Program-made: the position numbers and the translations under genes
Notes under the pieces: generated by a model
Databases searched by the model: none
The model's input: only the letters and a program-made list of their open reading frames with translations
Told to the model about the DNA's origin: nothing
Shown: positions 54,168 through 63,291 of the stretch, in pieces
Layout: each line of letters opens with the position of its first letter
Numbering within the stretch: position 1 is the first letter of the stretch
Assembly: GCF_014207965.1 (NCBI RefSeq)
Contig: NZ_JACHLM010000001.1
Coordinates: forward strand, 496,001 to 560,000
From: Brevundimonas bullata
GTDB lineage: Bacteria > Pseudomonadota > Alphaproteobacteria > Caulobacterales > Caulobacteraceae
Reading direction: 5' to 3'
Length of the DNA stretch: 64,000 nucleotides

Positions 54168-55226
54168 ATGACGACCGCCCATCACCCCGCTCACGCTCAC
54201 GCCCGCCCCTCCGCCCCCCTGCGCGGCCTGGTCCGGCTGCTACCCGGCGTCCTGTTGAGCGCAAGCGTCGGCGCTTTCGCCTTCGGCCTGCAGCTGATCG
54301 AGACCTCGCTGTTCGGCCACCCCTGGGTCGAGGGCCTGGTCATCGCCATCCTGATGGGCGCAGGCATTCGGCTATTCTGGACCCCGTCGAACCTCTGGAC
54401 GCCCGGCGTCCAGTTCAGCGCCAAGACCCTGCTGGAAGTCGCCGTGGCCCTGCTGGGCGCAACCGTGTCGGGCGCCGCCGTCATGGCGCTCGGGCCTGTC
54501 CTGCTGCTGGCCATTGTCGGCGTGGTCGTCCTGGCCATCGTCGGCGGCTACGCCCTGGGCCGGGCCTTCGGCCTGCCGCCCGCCATGGCGCTTCTGGTCG
54601 CCTGCGGCAACGCCATCTGCGGCAACTCGGCCATCGCCGCCGTCGCCCCGGTGATCGAGGCCGAGGGCGAGGACGTGGCCGCCGCCATCGGCTTCACCGC
54701 CGTTCTCGGCATCGCCGTGGTCCTGCTGGTCCCGGTCGTCGGCGCCCTGATGGGCTTCAACGCCACCCGCGTCGGCGTCCTGGCCGGTCTGACCGTCTAT
54801 GCCGTGCCCCAGGTCCTGGCCGCCGCCGCCCCCGCCGGGCTCCTGGCCGTCCAGACCGGCGCCGTGGTCAAGCTGGTGCGCGTCCTGATGCTGGGCCCGA
54901 TCTGCCTGGTCCTGGGTCTGTTGCGGTCCGGCAAGGTGGAAGGCGCCAAGGGTCCCAAGCTGCACCACATGGCCCCCTGGTTCATCGTCGTCTTCCTGAT
55001 CCTGATGGGTCTGCGCTCGGCCCACCTGATCCCCGAGGTCGTCCTGCCCCCGCTGCAAGCCGCCGTCACCACCATGACCCTGATCGCCATGGCCGGGCTA
55101 GGCCTGATGGTCGATCCGCGCGCCGTGGTCCGGGCCGGGCCGCGCGTGGCCGCCGTGGCGGCGCTTTCAGCCCTGCTGATCGGCGCCCTTGCGCTGGCGA
55201 CGATCGTGCTCATTTTACCCGCCTGA
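54168..55226 (+). CDS. YeiH/UPF0324-family membrane protein (putative sulfate exporter)
   Basis: 352 residues with about ten membrane helices. L-L-P-G-V-L-L-S-A-S-V-G near the start, L-L-V-A-C-G-N-A-I-C-G-N-S-A-I-A-A-V-A-P as the family core, and M-A-L-G-P-type helices follow. Some members were annotated as sulfate exporters after taurine metabolism work; here the substrate is open. It is divergent from a YeiE-like regulator that probably controls it. Confidence 0.88.
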   Translation: MTTAHHPAHAHARPSAPLRGLVRLLPGVLLSASVGAFAFGLQLIETSLFGHPWVEGLVIAILMGAGIRLFWTPSNLWTPGVQFSAKTLLEVAVALLGATVSGAAVMALGPVLLLAIVGVVVLAIVGGYALGRAFGLPPAMALLVACGNAICGNSAIAAVAPVIEAEGEDVAAAIGFTAVLGIAVVLLVPVVGALMGFNATRVGVLAGLTVYAVPQVLAAAAPAGLLAVQTGAVVKLVRVLMLGPICLVLGLLRSGKVEGAKGPKLHHMAPWFIVVFLILMGLRSAHLIPEVVLPPLQAAVTTMTLIAMAGLGLMVDPRAVVRAGPRVAAVAALSALLIGALALATIVLILPA

Positions 55227-55354
55227 CGCACAATCGCACCGCCGCGCTGGCCTTTCCCCCGATAGGGCTGTAAGAGGCGCCGCTTCCTTCCTGCTTTCCG
55301 CATCTTGCAGCGGCCCGGACTTCCGTGGCCGAACACAGTCCGCCCGAGCCCGAA

Positions 55355-57187
55355 ATGAACCTTCGTAACGTCGCTATCATCGCCCACGTCGACCATGGCA
55401 AGACCACCATGGTTGACCAGCTGCTGGCTCAGTCTGGCGTCTTCCGAGCCAACGAGGCGACGACCGAGCGCGCCATGGACTCCGGCGACCAGGAAAAAGA
55501 ACGCGGCATCACCATCCTGGCCAAGTGCACCTCGGTGCTGTGGAACGGCAAGGCTGGCGAAACCCGCATCAACATCATCGACACCCCCGGCCACGCCGAC
55601 TTCGGCGGCGAAGTCGAGCGCATCCTGGGCATGGTGGACGGCTGCGTCATCCTGGTGGACGCCGAAGAGGGCGTCATGCCCCAGACCAAGTTCGTGCTGA
55701 CCAAGGCGCTGAAGATGGGCCTGCGTCCCATCCTCTGCATCAACAAGGTCGACCGCGCCCACGCCGATCCCGACCGCGTCCACAACGAAACCTTCGACCT
55801 GTTCGCCGCCATCGGCGCGACGGACGAGCAACTGGACTTCCCGCACATCTACGCCTCGGGCCGCTCGGGCTGGGCCACGCTGGACCTGAACGTCCCCAGC
55901 GACAACCTGCACCCCCTGTTTGACCTGATCGTCGACCACGTCCCGGCGCCCAAGGTTCAGGAAAACCGCGACAAGCCGTTCCAGATGCTGAACGTCCTGA
56001 TCGAAAGCGACCCCTTCCTGGGCCGTCTGCTGACCGGCCGCATCCAGAGCGGCAAGGCCGTCCCCGGCATGGCCATCCACGCCCTGGACCGTGACGGCAA
56101 GGAAATCGAGCGCGGCCGCATCACCAAGGTTCTGGCCTTCCGCGGCCTGAAGCGTCAGGCCCTGGACGAGGGTTCGGAAGCCGGCGACATCGTCGCCATC
56201 GCCGGCATGTCCAAGGCCACCGTGGCCGACACCCTGTGCGCCATGGAAGTCATGGACGCCCTGCCGGCCCAGCCGATCGATCCCCCGACCATCTCGATGA
56301 CCGTCTCGGTCAACGACAGCCCGCTGGCCGGTCGCGAAGGCGACAAGGTTCAGTCGCGCGTCATCCGTGACCGCCTGCTGAAGGAAGCCGAAGCCAACGT
56401 CGCCATCCGCGTCACCACCACCGAGGGCGGCGACGCCTATGAAGTGGCCGGCCGTGGCGAACTGCAGCTGGGCGTTCTGATCGAGAACATGCGTCGCGAA
56501 GGCTTCGAGGTCTCGATCTCGCGTCCCCGCGTGGTCTTCCAGACCGGCCCGAACGGCGAGAAGATGGAACCGATCGAAGACGTCATGATCGACGTCGACG
56601 ACGAGTTCTCGGGCATCGTCATCGAGAAGCTGTCGGCCCGTAAGGCTGAAATGACCGACATGGGCCCGTCGGGCGCCGGCAAGACCCGCATCCAGCTGAA
56701 ATGCCCGTCGCGTTCGCTGATCGGCTATCAGGGCGAGTTCCTGACCGACACGCGCGGCTCGGGCGTGCTGAACCGCGTCTTCTCGCACTATGAGCCGCAC
56801 AAGGGCGCCATCGAGGGCCGTCTGAAGGGCGTGCTGATCTCGAACTCGGACGGTGAAACCGCCGCCTTCGCCCTTTGGAACCTGGAAGACCGCGGCGTCA
56901 TGTTCGTCGGCGCCGGCGAAAAGACCTACCAGGGCATGATCATCGGCGAGAACAGCCGTTGGGACGACCTGGACGTCAACCCGATCAAGGGCAAGCAGCT
57001 GACCAACGTCCGCGCCTCCGGCAAGGACGAGTCGGTTCGCCTGACCCCGCCGCGCCAGATGTCGCTGGAACAGGCCATCGCCTACATCGAAGACGACGAA
57101 CTGGTCGAAGTGACGCCCAAGTCGATCCGTCTGCGCAAGGCCATCCTGAACCCGTCCTTCCGCAAGAAGCGCTCCAAGCCGGAATAA
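55355..57187 (+). CDS. typA: GTPase TypA/BipA
   Basis: 610 residues from ATG 55355; a GTG at 55325 would add ten. G1 A-H-V-D-H-G-K-T-T, G2/G3 D-T-P-G-H-A-D-F-G-G-E-V, G4 N-K-V-D are present. Domain V has Y-E-V-A-G-R-G-E-L-Q-L-G, and the C-terminus has S-R-S-L-I-G-Y-Q-G-E-F. BipA is a ribosome-binding GTPase needed in cold or stress. A clear terminator follows. Confidence 0.95.
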   Translation: MNLRNVAIIAHVDHGKTTMVDQLLAQSGVFRANEATTERAMDSGDQEKERGITILAKCTSVLWNGKAGETRINIIDTPGHADFGGEVERILGMVDGCVILVDAEEGVMPQTKFVLTKALKMGLRPILCINKVDRAHADPDRVHNETFDLFAAIGATDEQLDFPHIYASGRSGWATLDLNVPSDNLHPLFDLIVDHVPAPKVQENRDKPFQMLNVLIESDPFLGRLLTGRIQSGKAVPGMAIHALDRDGKEIERGRITKVLAFRGLKRQALDEGSEAGDIVAIAGMSKATVADTLCAMEVMDALPAQPIDPPTISMTVSVNDSPLAGREGDKVQSRVIRDRLLKEAEANVAIRVTTTEGGDAYEVAGRGELQLGVLIENMRREGFEVSISRPRVVFQTGPNGEKMEPIEDVMIDVDDEFSGIVIEKLSARKAEMTDMGPSGAGKTRIQLKCPSRSLIGYQGEFLTDTRGSGVLNRVFSHYEPHKGAIEGRLKGVLISNSDGETAAFALWNLEDRGVMFVGAGEKTYQGMIIGENSRWDDLDVNPIKGKQLTNVRASGKDESVRLTPPRQMSLEQAIAYIEDDELVEVTPKSIRLRKAILNPSFRKKRSKPE

Positions 57188-57210
57188 GGTTGGCGCAATC
57201 CAAAATGAAA

Positions 57211-57238
57211 AAGGCGGTCCGCAAGGGCCGCCTTTTTT
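57211..57238 (+). terminator. Intrinsic terminator of typA
   Basis: AAGGCGGTCC (57211-57220) pairs with GGGCCGCCTT (57225-57234) around GCAA, then TTTT to 57238. Confidence 0.88.
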
Positions 57239-57255
57239 GTTGGGGCATATTGCTT

Positions 57256-57287
57256 GGGCCTATCGCCCTTCGGGCTGCTTGAGCCCG
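57256..57287. repeat. Dispersed short palindromic repeat, family 3, copy 2
   Basis: GGGCCTA, centre GCCCTTCGGGC, TGCTTGAG, CCCG. Same flanks as 17153-17186 with a different self-complementary centre. A CTCTCCC/GGGAGAG hairpin (57298-57314) follows. Confidence 0.6.
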
Positions 57288-57328
57288 CTAGCTCCCTCTC
57301 TCCCGATGGGAGAGGGAATTCAGACGCC

Positions 57329-58993
57329 CTACTTCTTCAGCCCCAGCAGCCCCAGCCAGCCGCCGCTGGTCAGCAGGGCCACGTCCAGCAGGGCCAGGGC
57401 CAGCGGCGTGCTGGTGGAGGCGGCGATGAACTTGGGTCGCCACGCCGGACCGAACTTGCCCTTGTAGGACCGCAGTCCCTGGAAACCGTAGACCGCCCCG
57501 CCTTCCTCGAAGACCAGAGCGCCGACGCGAGCGAAGACGGGCGCGAGACGTCGATCCTCCAGACCCGACAGGGGCGCCATGCCCAGATCGAGACGCAGGA
57601 AGCCCTCGGCCCGCGCCCACTGCGCCGTGCGGGTGAACAGATAGTCCATCACCCCGTGCGGCCCGTCCGGGGTATGGCGCATCAGATCGATCATGACCTC
57701 CTCGCCGCGCGCCCCGACCAGCAGGTTGGCGAAGGCGACGATCTGGCCGCCGTGGCGCGCCACGGCGATCGGCGAGCGTTTCAGATAGTCGATATCGAAC
57801 CGCCCCAGCGAGAAGGCCTTCTCGGACCCGTTGTGGTGATCCAGCCAGGCGTCGGACACGGCGCGCAGTTCGGCCTCCTGCGCCAGGGCGGCCCCGGCGG
57901 GCAAGACTTCAAAAGTCGTGCCTTCGCGCTCGGCGCGGTTCACGGCGGTGCGCAGGTTCTGCTTGCCCTTGCCCTCGGTCGAGAAGTGCTCGGCGTCGAT
58001 CACCGCCGCCTCGCCCACCTTGCGCACGGCCAGGCCCAGGGTGGCCAGATCCGCCAGCATGCCCTCGCCGACGGAATAGAAGACCGGCGCCCCGCCATAG
58101 CTGTCAGCCAGTTCGGCGAAGGCCCACAGCAGTTCCAGCCGTTCGGCTTTCAGACCCGCGACCTCGCCCATGGCGATCCAGCGCCGCCCCCGCACGCGAT
58201 AGGCGATGAAGCTGCGCCCCGACGGGCTGAACAGCAGGGCCTTGTCGCCCAGCAGGGCCAGACTGGCTTCCGGCGTCGCCGTATCGGCCTCGGCCAGGGC
58301 GACGCGGGCGCGTTCGATGTCGGCGGGCCCGGCAGGGCCGTGGCTGCGGGCGCCGGGCGCCGTCAGCAACGAGCGCACCGTCACGGCCAGGGTCAGAATA
58401 GCCAAGACGGCGCCCGCGCGCAGGAAGCCCGAGGCTTGGCTGTCGGTCAGGAAGGTCCACCACAGTTCGTCGGTGTAGGCCGTGTCGCGATAGGCGAAGA
58501 AGCCCAGCCACAGCATGGCGACCACGGCCGCGGCCAGCATCAGCAGCCAGCCCGGACGCAAGGGCTCGCCAAGCCGCGAGCGGCGGTTGAACGCGGCCCG
58601 GCACGGCAGCAGCAGGGCCGCCGCCAGGGTCAATTCCGCCGCCTCTTCCCAGTCCAGCCCCTTCATGAGCGAGAAGACCGCGCCCAGCATCAGGCCGAAC
58701 AGGGCGGCGTAATAGGCGCCCCGACGCCGCCGCCACAGACCCGCCGACACCAGCAGCAGCAGAAAGCCGGTCACGCTGGCCGCGAAGTGAGACAGGTCGA
58801 TCAGCAGCGGGGCGGCGATCCGGTCCAGCGCCTGCAAGCGGCCGCTGAAGGCCGGGGTGACCGCCGACAGCAACATGACGGCGCCCAGGATGAACGAAGC
58901 GACCGCAAAGACCTGCGGGGTCAGCTCATAGGCCAGCTCCCCCAGACGCTGCACCAGTCGCCTCGCTCCGCCCTGCCGTTTCGCTGTCGTCAT
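57329..58993 (-). CDS. MprF-like phosphatidylglycerol lysyltransferase domain protein, short form
   Basis: 554 residues. Some six membrane helices occupy the first ~215 residues, fewer than the full flippase half of MprF. The soluble synthase (DUF2156) domain follows with F-S-P-S-G-R-S-F-I-A-Y-R-V-R, V-I-D-A-E-H-F-S-T-E-G-K-G-K-Q-N-L-R, F-S-L-G-R-F and L-D-L-G-M-A-P-L-S-G-L. The tail R-S-Y-K-G-K-F-G-P-x-W-x-P-K is typical. It would transfer an amino acid from charged tRNA to a membrane lipid; which one is unknown. Confidence 0.88.
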   Translation of the reverse strand: MTTAKRQGGARRLVQRLGELAYELTPQVFAVASFILGAVMLLSAVTPAFSGRLQALDRIAAPLLIDLSHFAASVTGFLLLLVSAGLWRRRRGAYYAALFGLMLGAVFSLMKGLDWEEAAELTLAAALLLPCRAAFNRRSRLGEPLRPGWLLMLAAAVVAMLWLGFFAYRDTAYTDELWWTFLTDSQASGFLRAGAVLAILTLAVTVRSLLTAPGARSHGPAGPADIERARVALAEADTATPEASLALLGDKALLFSPSGRSFIAYRVRGRRWIAMGEVAGLKAERLELLWAFAELADSYGGAPVFYSVGEGMLADLATLGLAVRKVGEAAVIDAEHFSTEGKGKQNLRTAVNRAEREGTTFEVLPAGAALAQEAELRAVSDAWLDHHNGSEKAFSLGRFDIDYLKRSPIAVARHGGQIVAFANLLVGARGEEVMIDLMRHTPDGPHGVMDYLFTRTAQWARAEGFLRLDLGMAPLSGLEDRRLAPVFARVGALVFEEGGAVYGFQGLRSYKGKFGPAWRPKFIAASTSTPLALALLDVALLTSGGWLGLLGLKK

Positions 58994-59140
58994 GCGTCCT
59001 CTCGAGACCTGCGCCTCACATACAGCAGGAATCGGCCGTTTGCGGCGCTGAAAAGGTCATTTCTAGGCGCCTGAAACAATCCCAAACGCAGCGAGTTCAC
59101 CTTTTCGCGAGCGCCAGACTCGCTCAAACGGAGAGACCTC

Positions 59141-59596
59141 ATGATCCGCAAGACCGCCCTGCTGACCGGTATCGCCGGCGCCTTCCTGTTCGCCGCCCCT
59201 GTGCTCGCACAAGACGCCACGACGCCGCAGACGCCCGAACCGGCTACCGCTGAGGCGGCCCCGGCTCAACCCCAAAGCCTGACCCTGACGCCAGGCTCCA
59301 CGGTCAAGAGCGCCGATGGTTCCGAGCTCGGCAAGCTGGTCGGCACCCAGAACGGCGCCTCGGGTCAGGAACTGACTGTGCGCGGCGCTGACGGCTCGGT
59401 GCGTCCGGTGCCGGTGGCTGGCATCCGTCAGGACGGGGACGCCATCGTCGTCAACGCCAGCCTGTCCGATTTCCAGGCGGCCGCCCCGATCGCCGGTGAA
59501 GCCCCTGCCGCCACGCCGCCTGTTGATGCCCCCGCTGAGCCGACGGACGCCGCCGAGCCGGTCGAGCCGCCGGCGGGTGACGAACCCACCGCCTGA
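59141..59596 (+). CDS. Secreted protein with PRC-barrel-like domain
   Basis: 151 residues. A signal peptide (K-T-A-L-L-T-G-I-A-G-A-F-L-F-A-A, ending V-L-A-Q) is followed by an acidic Pro/Ala linker. The core is L-T-P-G-S-T-V-K-S-A-D-G-S-E-L-G-K-L-V-G, resembling a PRC barrel, and the tail is a Pro/Ala/Glu-rich stretch. GGAGAG just before the ATG is a good ribosome site. Exact function unknown. A terminator follows. Confidence 0.72.
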   Translation: MIRKTALLTGIAGAFLFAAPVLAQDATTPQTPEPATAEAAPAQPQSLTLTPGSTVKSADGSELGKLVGTQNGASGQELTVRGADGSVRPVPVAGIRQDGDAIVVNASLSDFQAAAPIAGEAPAATPPVDAPAEPTDAAEPVEPPAGDEPTA

Positions 59597-59617
59597 TTTT
59601 CAGAGCCGGCATGAATT

Positions 59618-59645
59618 AAAGGGGCGGCCCGACGGGCCGCCCCTT
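59618..59645. terminator. Bidirectional terminator
   Basis: AAAGGGGCGGCCC pairs with GGGCCGCCCCTTT around a short loop, between convergent genes at 59596 and 59673. T runs are short on both sides. Confidence 0.8.
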
Positions 59646-59672
59646 TCGTTGTTCGGCTTTCGGTGTTCCCGA

Positions 59673-59930
59673 TCAGCCCCGCTTCTTCACCAGTCCCAGA
59701 AGGAACAGCAGCAGGACGGCGCCGATGGTGGCGACGATGATGCCGACAATCCAGCTGCCCGAGGCGTCGATCCCCAGCAGGTTATTGGCCAGGAAGCCGC
59801 CGAGCAGGGCGCCGATGACGCCTACAATCAGATTGGTCAGCAGGCCATGGCTGCGCTTCATGATCTTTTCCGCCAACCATCCGGCGATGATGCCGATGAT
59901 GATCCAGGCGATGAATCCAAATCCACTCAT
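59673..59930 (-). CDS. GlsB/YeaQ/YmgE-family small membrane stress protein
   Basis: 85 residues, three hydrophobic helices: F-I-A-W-I-I-I-G-I-I-A-G-W-L-A, L-I-V-G-V-I-G-A-L-L-G-G-F and I-V-G-I-I-V-A-T-I-G-A-V-L-L-L-F-L. The G-x-x-A-G-W-L-A and G-x-x-G-A-L-x-G-G motifs define the transglycosylase-associated protein family. Related genes are stress-induced in several bacteria. A GGAGGG site lies before the ATG. No EcfG box was found upstream. Confidence 0.92.
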   Translation of the reverse strand: MSGFGFIAWIIIGIIAGWLAEKIMKRSHGLLTNLIVGVIGALLGGFLANNLLGIDASGSWIVGIIVATIGAVLLLFLLGLVKKRG

Positions 59931-60071
59931 TCGTACCCTCCCTTAAAGTCAGGCTTGATGCCTCGACCGTAATGCGCCGCGAGCACAGCGGTTGCCTGAA
60001 GACGACAAGAAGCTTCGCCATTCGCCTCGCAGGCGAAATCGGCACGGCCCTTGCGGCATGACGCCTGAGCC

Positions 60072-60086
60072 GTACCGATCCGGTAC
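60072..60086. promoter_or_regulatory. Perfect palindrome before the XRE regulator gene
   Basis: GTACCG-ATC-CGGTAC, 6-bp arms and a 3-bp centre, 30 bp before the ATG. A good candidate for autoregulation. Confidence 0.5.
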
Positions 60087-60115
60087 AGCAAAGATTGTCA
60101 GAGGGAGGGGCCGTC

Positions 60116-60397
60116 ATGGCCGCCGACATCGATCTTCACCTAGGCCGTCGCCTGCGTCGTCGTCGCCGTCTTCTGGGCCTGACCCAGCAACAGCTGGCCG
60201 TTCAGGTCGGGGTCCGCTTCCAGCAGATTCAAAAATACGAATGCGGCGCCAACCGCATCTCGGCCGCCCGCCTGTGGGAACTGGCCGAGGCGCTATCGAC
60301 CCCGATCAGCTATTTCTATGATGGCCTGGGCGAGGCCGGTGAAAGGCCCGTCGCCGCGACCGGCCTAGAGCCCTTCGTGCGCGACGAAGCCGCCTGA
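60116..60397 (+). CDS. XRE-family helix-turn-helix regulator
   Basis: 93 residues from ATG 60116, with GGGAGGGG just before it. The HTH is L-G-L-T-Q-Q-Q-L-A-V-Q-V-G-V-R-F-Q-Q-I-Q-K-Y-E, then N-R-I-S-A-A-R-L-W-E-L-A-E-A-L. I-S-Y-F-Y-D-G ends the core; similar short regulators are frequent in Caulobacterales. The tail is unremarkable. Targets unknown; the palindrome 30 bp upstream may be its own operator. Confidence 0.9.
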   Translation: MAADIDLHLGRRLRRRRRLLGLTQQQLAVQVGVRFQQIQKYECGANRISAARLWELAEALSTPISYFYDGLGEAGERPVAATGLEPFVRDEAA

Positions 60398-60452
60398 CAT
60401 CGTTGAGAGCAGGCCCCTCGCCCCCCGACCGCGGGCGGTGTATCTGCTCGGC

Positions 60453-61235
60453 ATGACCGAGTTGGAAGCCTTCGCCGTCGAACTGTCGCAAGCGGCCGCG
60501 CGCACGGCCCTGCCCTATTTCCGCGGCGACAACGCCGAGGAGAACAAGGCCGGGCCCGGCGCCTTTGATCCCGTCACCGAGGCCGACCGCGCCTCCGAAG
60601 CCGCCATCCGCCGCCTGATCGCCGCCCGCTATCCGGACCACGGCGTGATCGGCGAGGAATACGGCGAGGACCGCCCCGACGCCGAGCACGTCTGGGTGCT
60701 GGACCCCATCGACGGCACCCGCGCCTTCATCGCCGGCCTGCCGCTGTGGACCACCCTGATCGCCCTGCGCCATGAAGGCGCGCCGGTGATCGGCGCCATC
60801 GGCCAACCCTATCTGGGCGAGATCTTTCTGGGCGGACCGTCCGGGGCCCGTCTGCTGCGCGACGGGGCCGACACGCCGCTGAAGACCCGCGCCTGTCCGT
60901 CGCTGTCCGAGGCCCTGATCGCCACCACCGACCCCGACATCTTCGTTGGCGCAGACCGCGAGGCCTGGACCCGGCTGCGCGCCTCGGCCCGGCTCGCCCG
61001 GCTGGGCTGCGACGCCTACGCCTACGCCATGGTGGCGGCGGGCCGTATCGACCTGGTGGCCGAGACCGAGCTGAAGGTCTGGGACTGGTCGGCGCTGAAG
61101 CCCGTGATCGAGGCGGCGGGCGGGGGCGTCACCGGCTGGGCGGGCCAGACGCCTGACGGCGACGGCCGCATCCTGGCCGTAGGCGACGCCGCCCTGATCG
61201 ATCAGGCCCTGGCCGTTCTGAACGCTCATCAATAA
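60453..61235 (+). CDS. hisN: Histidinol-phosphatase, inositol-monophosphatase family
   Basis: 260 residues from ATG 60453; a GTG at 60438 adds five. Metal site motifs: G-E-E-Y-G-E-D, V-L-D-P-I-D-G-T-R-A-F, and W-D-W-S-A-L-K-P-V-I-E-A-A-G-G. The R-A-F-I-A-G-L-P segment after D-G-T is usual for HisN, the eighth step of histidine synthesis, rather than for SuhB. No other his gene is near, so the assignment rests on sequence. Confidence 0.88.
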   Translation: MTELEAFAVELSQAAARTALPYFRGDNAEENKAGPGAFDPVTEADRASEAAIRRLIAARYPDHGVIGEEYGEDRPDAEHVWVLDPIDGTRAFIAGLPLWTTLIALRHEGAPVIGAIGQPYLGEIFLGGPSGARLLRDGADTPLKTRACPSLSEALIATTDPDIFVGADREAWTRLRASARLARLGCDAYAYAMVAAGRIDLVAETELKVWDWSALKPVIEAAGGGVTGWAGQTPDGDGRILAVGDAALIDQALAVLNAHQ

Positions 61236-61240
61236 GGAGC

Positions 61241-61269
61241 GTCACCCTCGGGACCAGCCCGAGGGTGAC
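61241..61269. terminator. Hairpin between hisN and the hydrolase gene
   Basis: GTCACCCTCGGG (61241-61252) pairs perfectly with CCCGAGGGTGAC (61258-61269). It stands between convergent genes. T runs are missing, so it may be a repeat or a Rho-dependent end. Confidence 0.5.
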
Positions 61270-61288
61270 GGCGTTGTGCGGCCACCCC

Positions 61289-62314
61289 CTAGGCCGCGCC
61301 CTTCTCCGGCGCAGATGTCGCCGCCTGCCCCTCGGGTGGAGCCACATAACCCGCCAGGGCGTCGAACTCGTCGAGGAAGACGCCGCGCAGGGGGTCCGCC
61401 TCCATGATGACCTCGTGCAGCGCGCCCGACACCTCGACATAGCGGCCCCGGCCCAGGCGGCGCGCCGCCCAGCGGTTGGTCTGTTTCCAGACCTTGTCGT
61501 CCTCGGACGCCTGAACCACGCAGACCGGAATCTTGACCGCCTTCAGCGCGCGCGGCTTCAACGCCCGCTCGCCCGCGTCCAGGGCGAAGGCCAGCCAGCC
61601 CCAGGTCGGCCCGCCGATGGCCAGATGCGGGCAGGCGTAGAGCTGCTGACGCCACAGGTCGTAACGGTTGCGATCCGAGGTCAGGCTGTCCTTCTCGAAG
61701 GTGTGGTCGAAGGGATCGTCGGGGTTGTCCAGCACATAGTCGCCCGCCTTGCCGTGGCGCAGGTTCCACCGCACCGCCAGCTTGACCGACCACATCGATC
61801 GCTTGCCGGTCTTGATGCGCAGCATCGGGCTGGACAGCAGGGCGCCCGCGAAGCGGTCCTCGCCCGCCTCCAGCGACAGCAGGTTCAGCGCCCCGCCCAT
61901 CGAGTGACCGACCATGATCCAGGGCTTGGGCGCCCTGGCCTCGTAGGCGTCCAGCAGACGGGCGTAGTCGTCCAGGAACTCCTCGACCGCCCGGGCGTGG
62001 CCCCGCAGTCGGTCGGGCAGCAAGCGCGCCGAGAGGCCCTGACCGCGCCAGTCATGGGCCAGGACGCAGAAGCCGCGCGCCAGGAAGTTGCCGATGACCT
62101 CGAAGTATTTCTCGATCGGCTCGGTGCGGCCGGGGCTGAGCACCACCGTGCCGCGCGGCGTTCTGGCCACCATGGCCGACGGCGTCCACAGGGCGGCCCG
62201 CAGGCGAAGCCCGCCCGCGCCGCGGAACCAGTCGCCCTCTCCGCCGGGCGGTGAAGCGGCGCCGGGAACCCCCATCAGGGGCGCATGGGCGGCGAAGGCG
62301 GTGGCGCGGTTCAC
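61289..62314 (-). CDS. Alpha/beta hydrolase, lysophospholipase-like
   Basis: 341 residues. L-S-P-G-R-T-E-P-I-E-K-Y, D-W-R-G-Q-G-L-S, the nucleophile elbow V-G-H-S-M-G-G-A and late S-E-D-D-K-V and L-H-E-V-I-M-E give a Ser-Asp-His triad of the PldB/monoacylglycerol lipase type. A start inside the first 12 residues is possible. It overlaps the upstream methyltransferase gene by four bases (ATGA), so they are translated together. The physiological substrate is not known. Confidence 0.9.
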   Translation of the reverse strand: MNRATAFAAHAPLMGVPGAASPPGGEGDWFRGAGGLRLRAALWTPSAMVARTPRGTVVLSPGRTEPIEKYFEVIGNFLARGFCVLAHDWRGQGLSARLLPDRLRGHARAVEEFLDDYARLLDAYEARAPKPWIMVGHSMGGALNLLSLEAGEDRFAGALLSSPMLRIKTGKRSMWSVKLAVRWNLRHGKAGDYVLDNPDDPFDHTFEKDSLTSDRNRYDLWRQQLYACPHLAIGGPTWGWLAFALDAGERALKPRALKAVKIPVCVVQASEDDKVWKQTNRWAARRLGRGRYVEVSGALHEVIMEADPLRGVFLDEFDALAGYVAPPEGQAATSAPEKGAA

Positions 62315-63213
62315 TCGGGCTTCCTGAACTTCAAGGTCATGCGATCGCTCTCGCCGATCGCGTCGTACTTGGTGCGGTCGAACTCGGGGTTGGCCGGTTC
62401 ACCCATCGGCGCCGTCAGGCGACGCGGCGCCAGGGTTTCGACTCCGAAGGGGTGATCCTTGGTGTCCGCCGGATTGGCGTTGATCTCCGAGGCTTCGACG
62501 AAGACGAAGCCGGCCTCGGCGGCCAGTTGCTTGACGAAGGCTTCCTGCACATAGCCGTTGGCGGCCGCCGGATCCTGATCCTCGTCCGGCTGAAGCCGGT
62601 GCTGCTCGACGCCCAGCACACCGCCGGGGCGCAGGGCGGCGAAGGCGTCGGAGAAGGCCTTCTCGGCGATGCCCGCCGCCATCCAGGCGTGAACATAGCG
62701 CATGAACAGCACCAGGTCGGCGGTCCCGACGGGCGCCACCGGCCCCGTGGTCGGGCCGAAGGCCGTGAACTGGACCGCGCCGTACAGCTTCTTGTCAGCC
62801 TCAAGCCGCGCCTTGAGCGCGTTGTTGAGGGCCAACTGGGCCCCGTCGGCGCCCGGGCCTTCGGCGAAACCGGCCAGGTAAAGCGTGCCGCCGCCCTTGT
62901 TCAGATAGGGGGCGAGGATCTCAGCGTACCAGCCGCTGCCCGGCCAGAAGTCGACGACCGTCATCTTCGGCTGCAGACCGAAGAAACGCAGGGTCTCGAC
63001 CGGATGACGCCAGACGTCGCGCGCCTTGTCGGCCGCCGAGCGCCACGACCCGGCCACCGCCCATTCCAGCGAGCCTTCCGGCGGTCCGGCGGGGGCGGCG
63101 GGCGCTTGCGGCGCCGCCGTCTTCTCTTCCTTCTTGCCGCAGGCGGCCAGACCCGTGAAGGCGGCCATGCAGGCGCCCGCCAGAACCGCGCGTCGCGTCG
63201 ATCGCTCAGACAT
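62311..63213 (-). CDS. Exported COG4798-type predicted SAM methyltransferase (lipoprotein)
   Basis: 300 residues. The N-terminus R-R-A-V-L-A-G-A-C-M-A-A-F-T-G-L-A-A-C-G is a signal, with Cys25 as probable lipid site. The core has R-H-P-V-E-T-L-R-F-F-G-L-Q-P-K-M-T-V-V-D-F-W-P-G-S-G-W-Y-A, then L-R-P-G-G-V-L-G-V-E-Q-H-R and A-S-E-I-N-A-N. These marks fit the COG4798 group. A SAM fold outside the cytoplasm is puzzling. The upstream neighbour is a homologue that shares its end G-E-S-D-R-M-T-L-x-F-R-K-P-E. Confidence 0.85.
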   Translation of the reverse strand: MSERSTRRAVLAGACMAAFTGLAACGKKEEKTAAPQAPAAPAGPPEGSLEWAVAGSWRSAADKARDVWRHPVETLRFFGLQPKMTVVDFWPGSGWYAEILAPYLNKGGGTLYLAGFAEGPGADGAQLALNNALKARLEADKKLYGAVQFTAFGPTTGPVAPVGTADLVLFMRYVHAWMAAGIAEKAFSDAFAALRPGGVLGVEQHRLQPDEDQDPAAANGYVQEAFVKQLAAEAGFVFVEASEINANPADTKDHPFGVETLAPRRLTAPMGEPANPEFDRTKYDAIGESDRMTLKFRKPE

Positions 63214-63291
63214 GCGCGCCTCCCTGGGTCAGGCTCATCATGCCATCGCGCTTAAGGCGCTTCTCCAGCAGCGTCAAAATCCCAGACCGCA

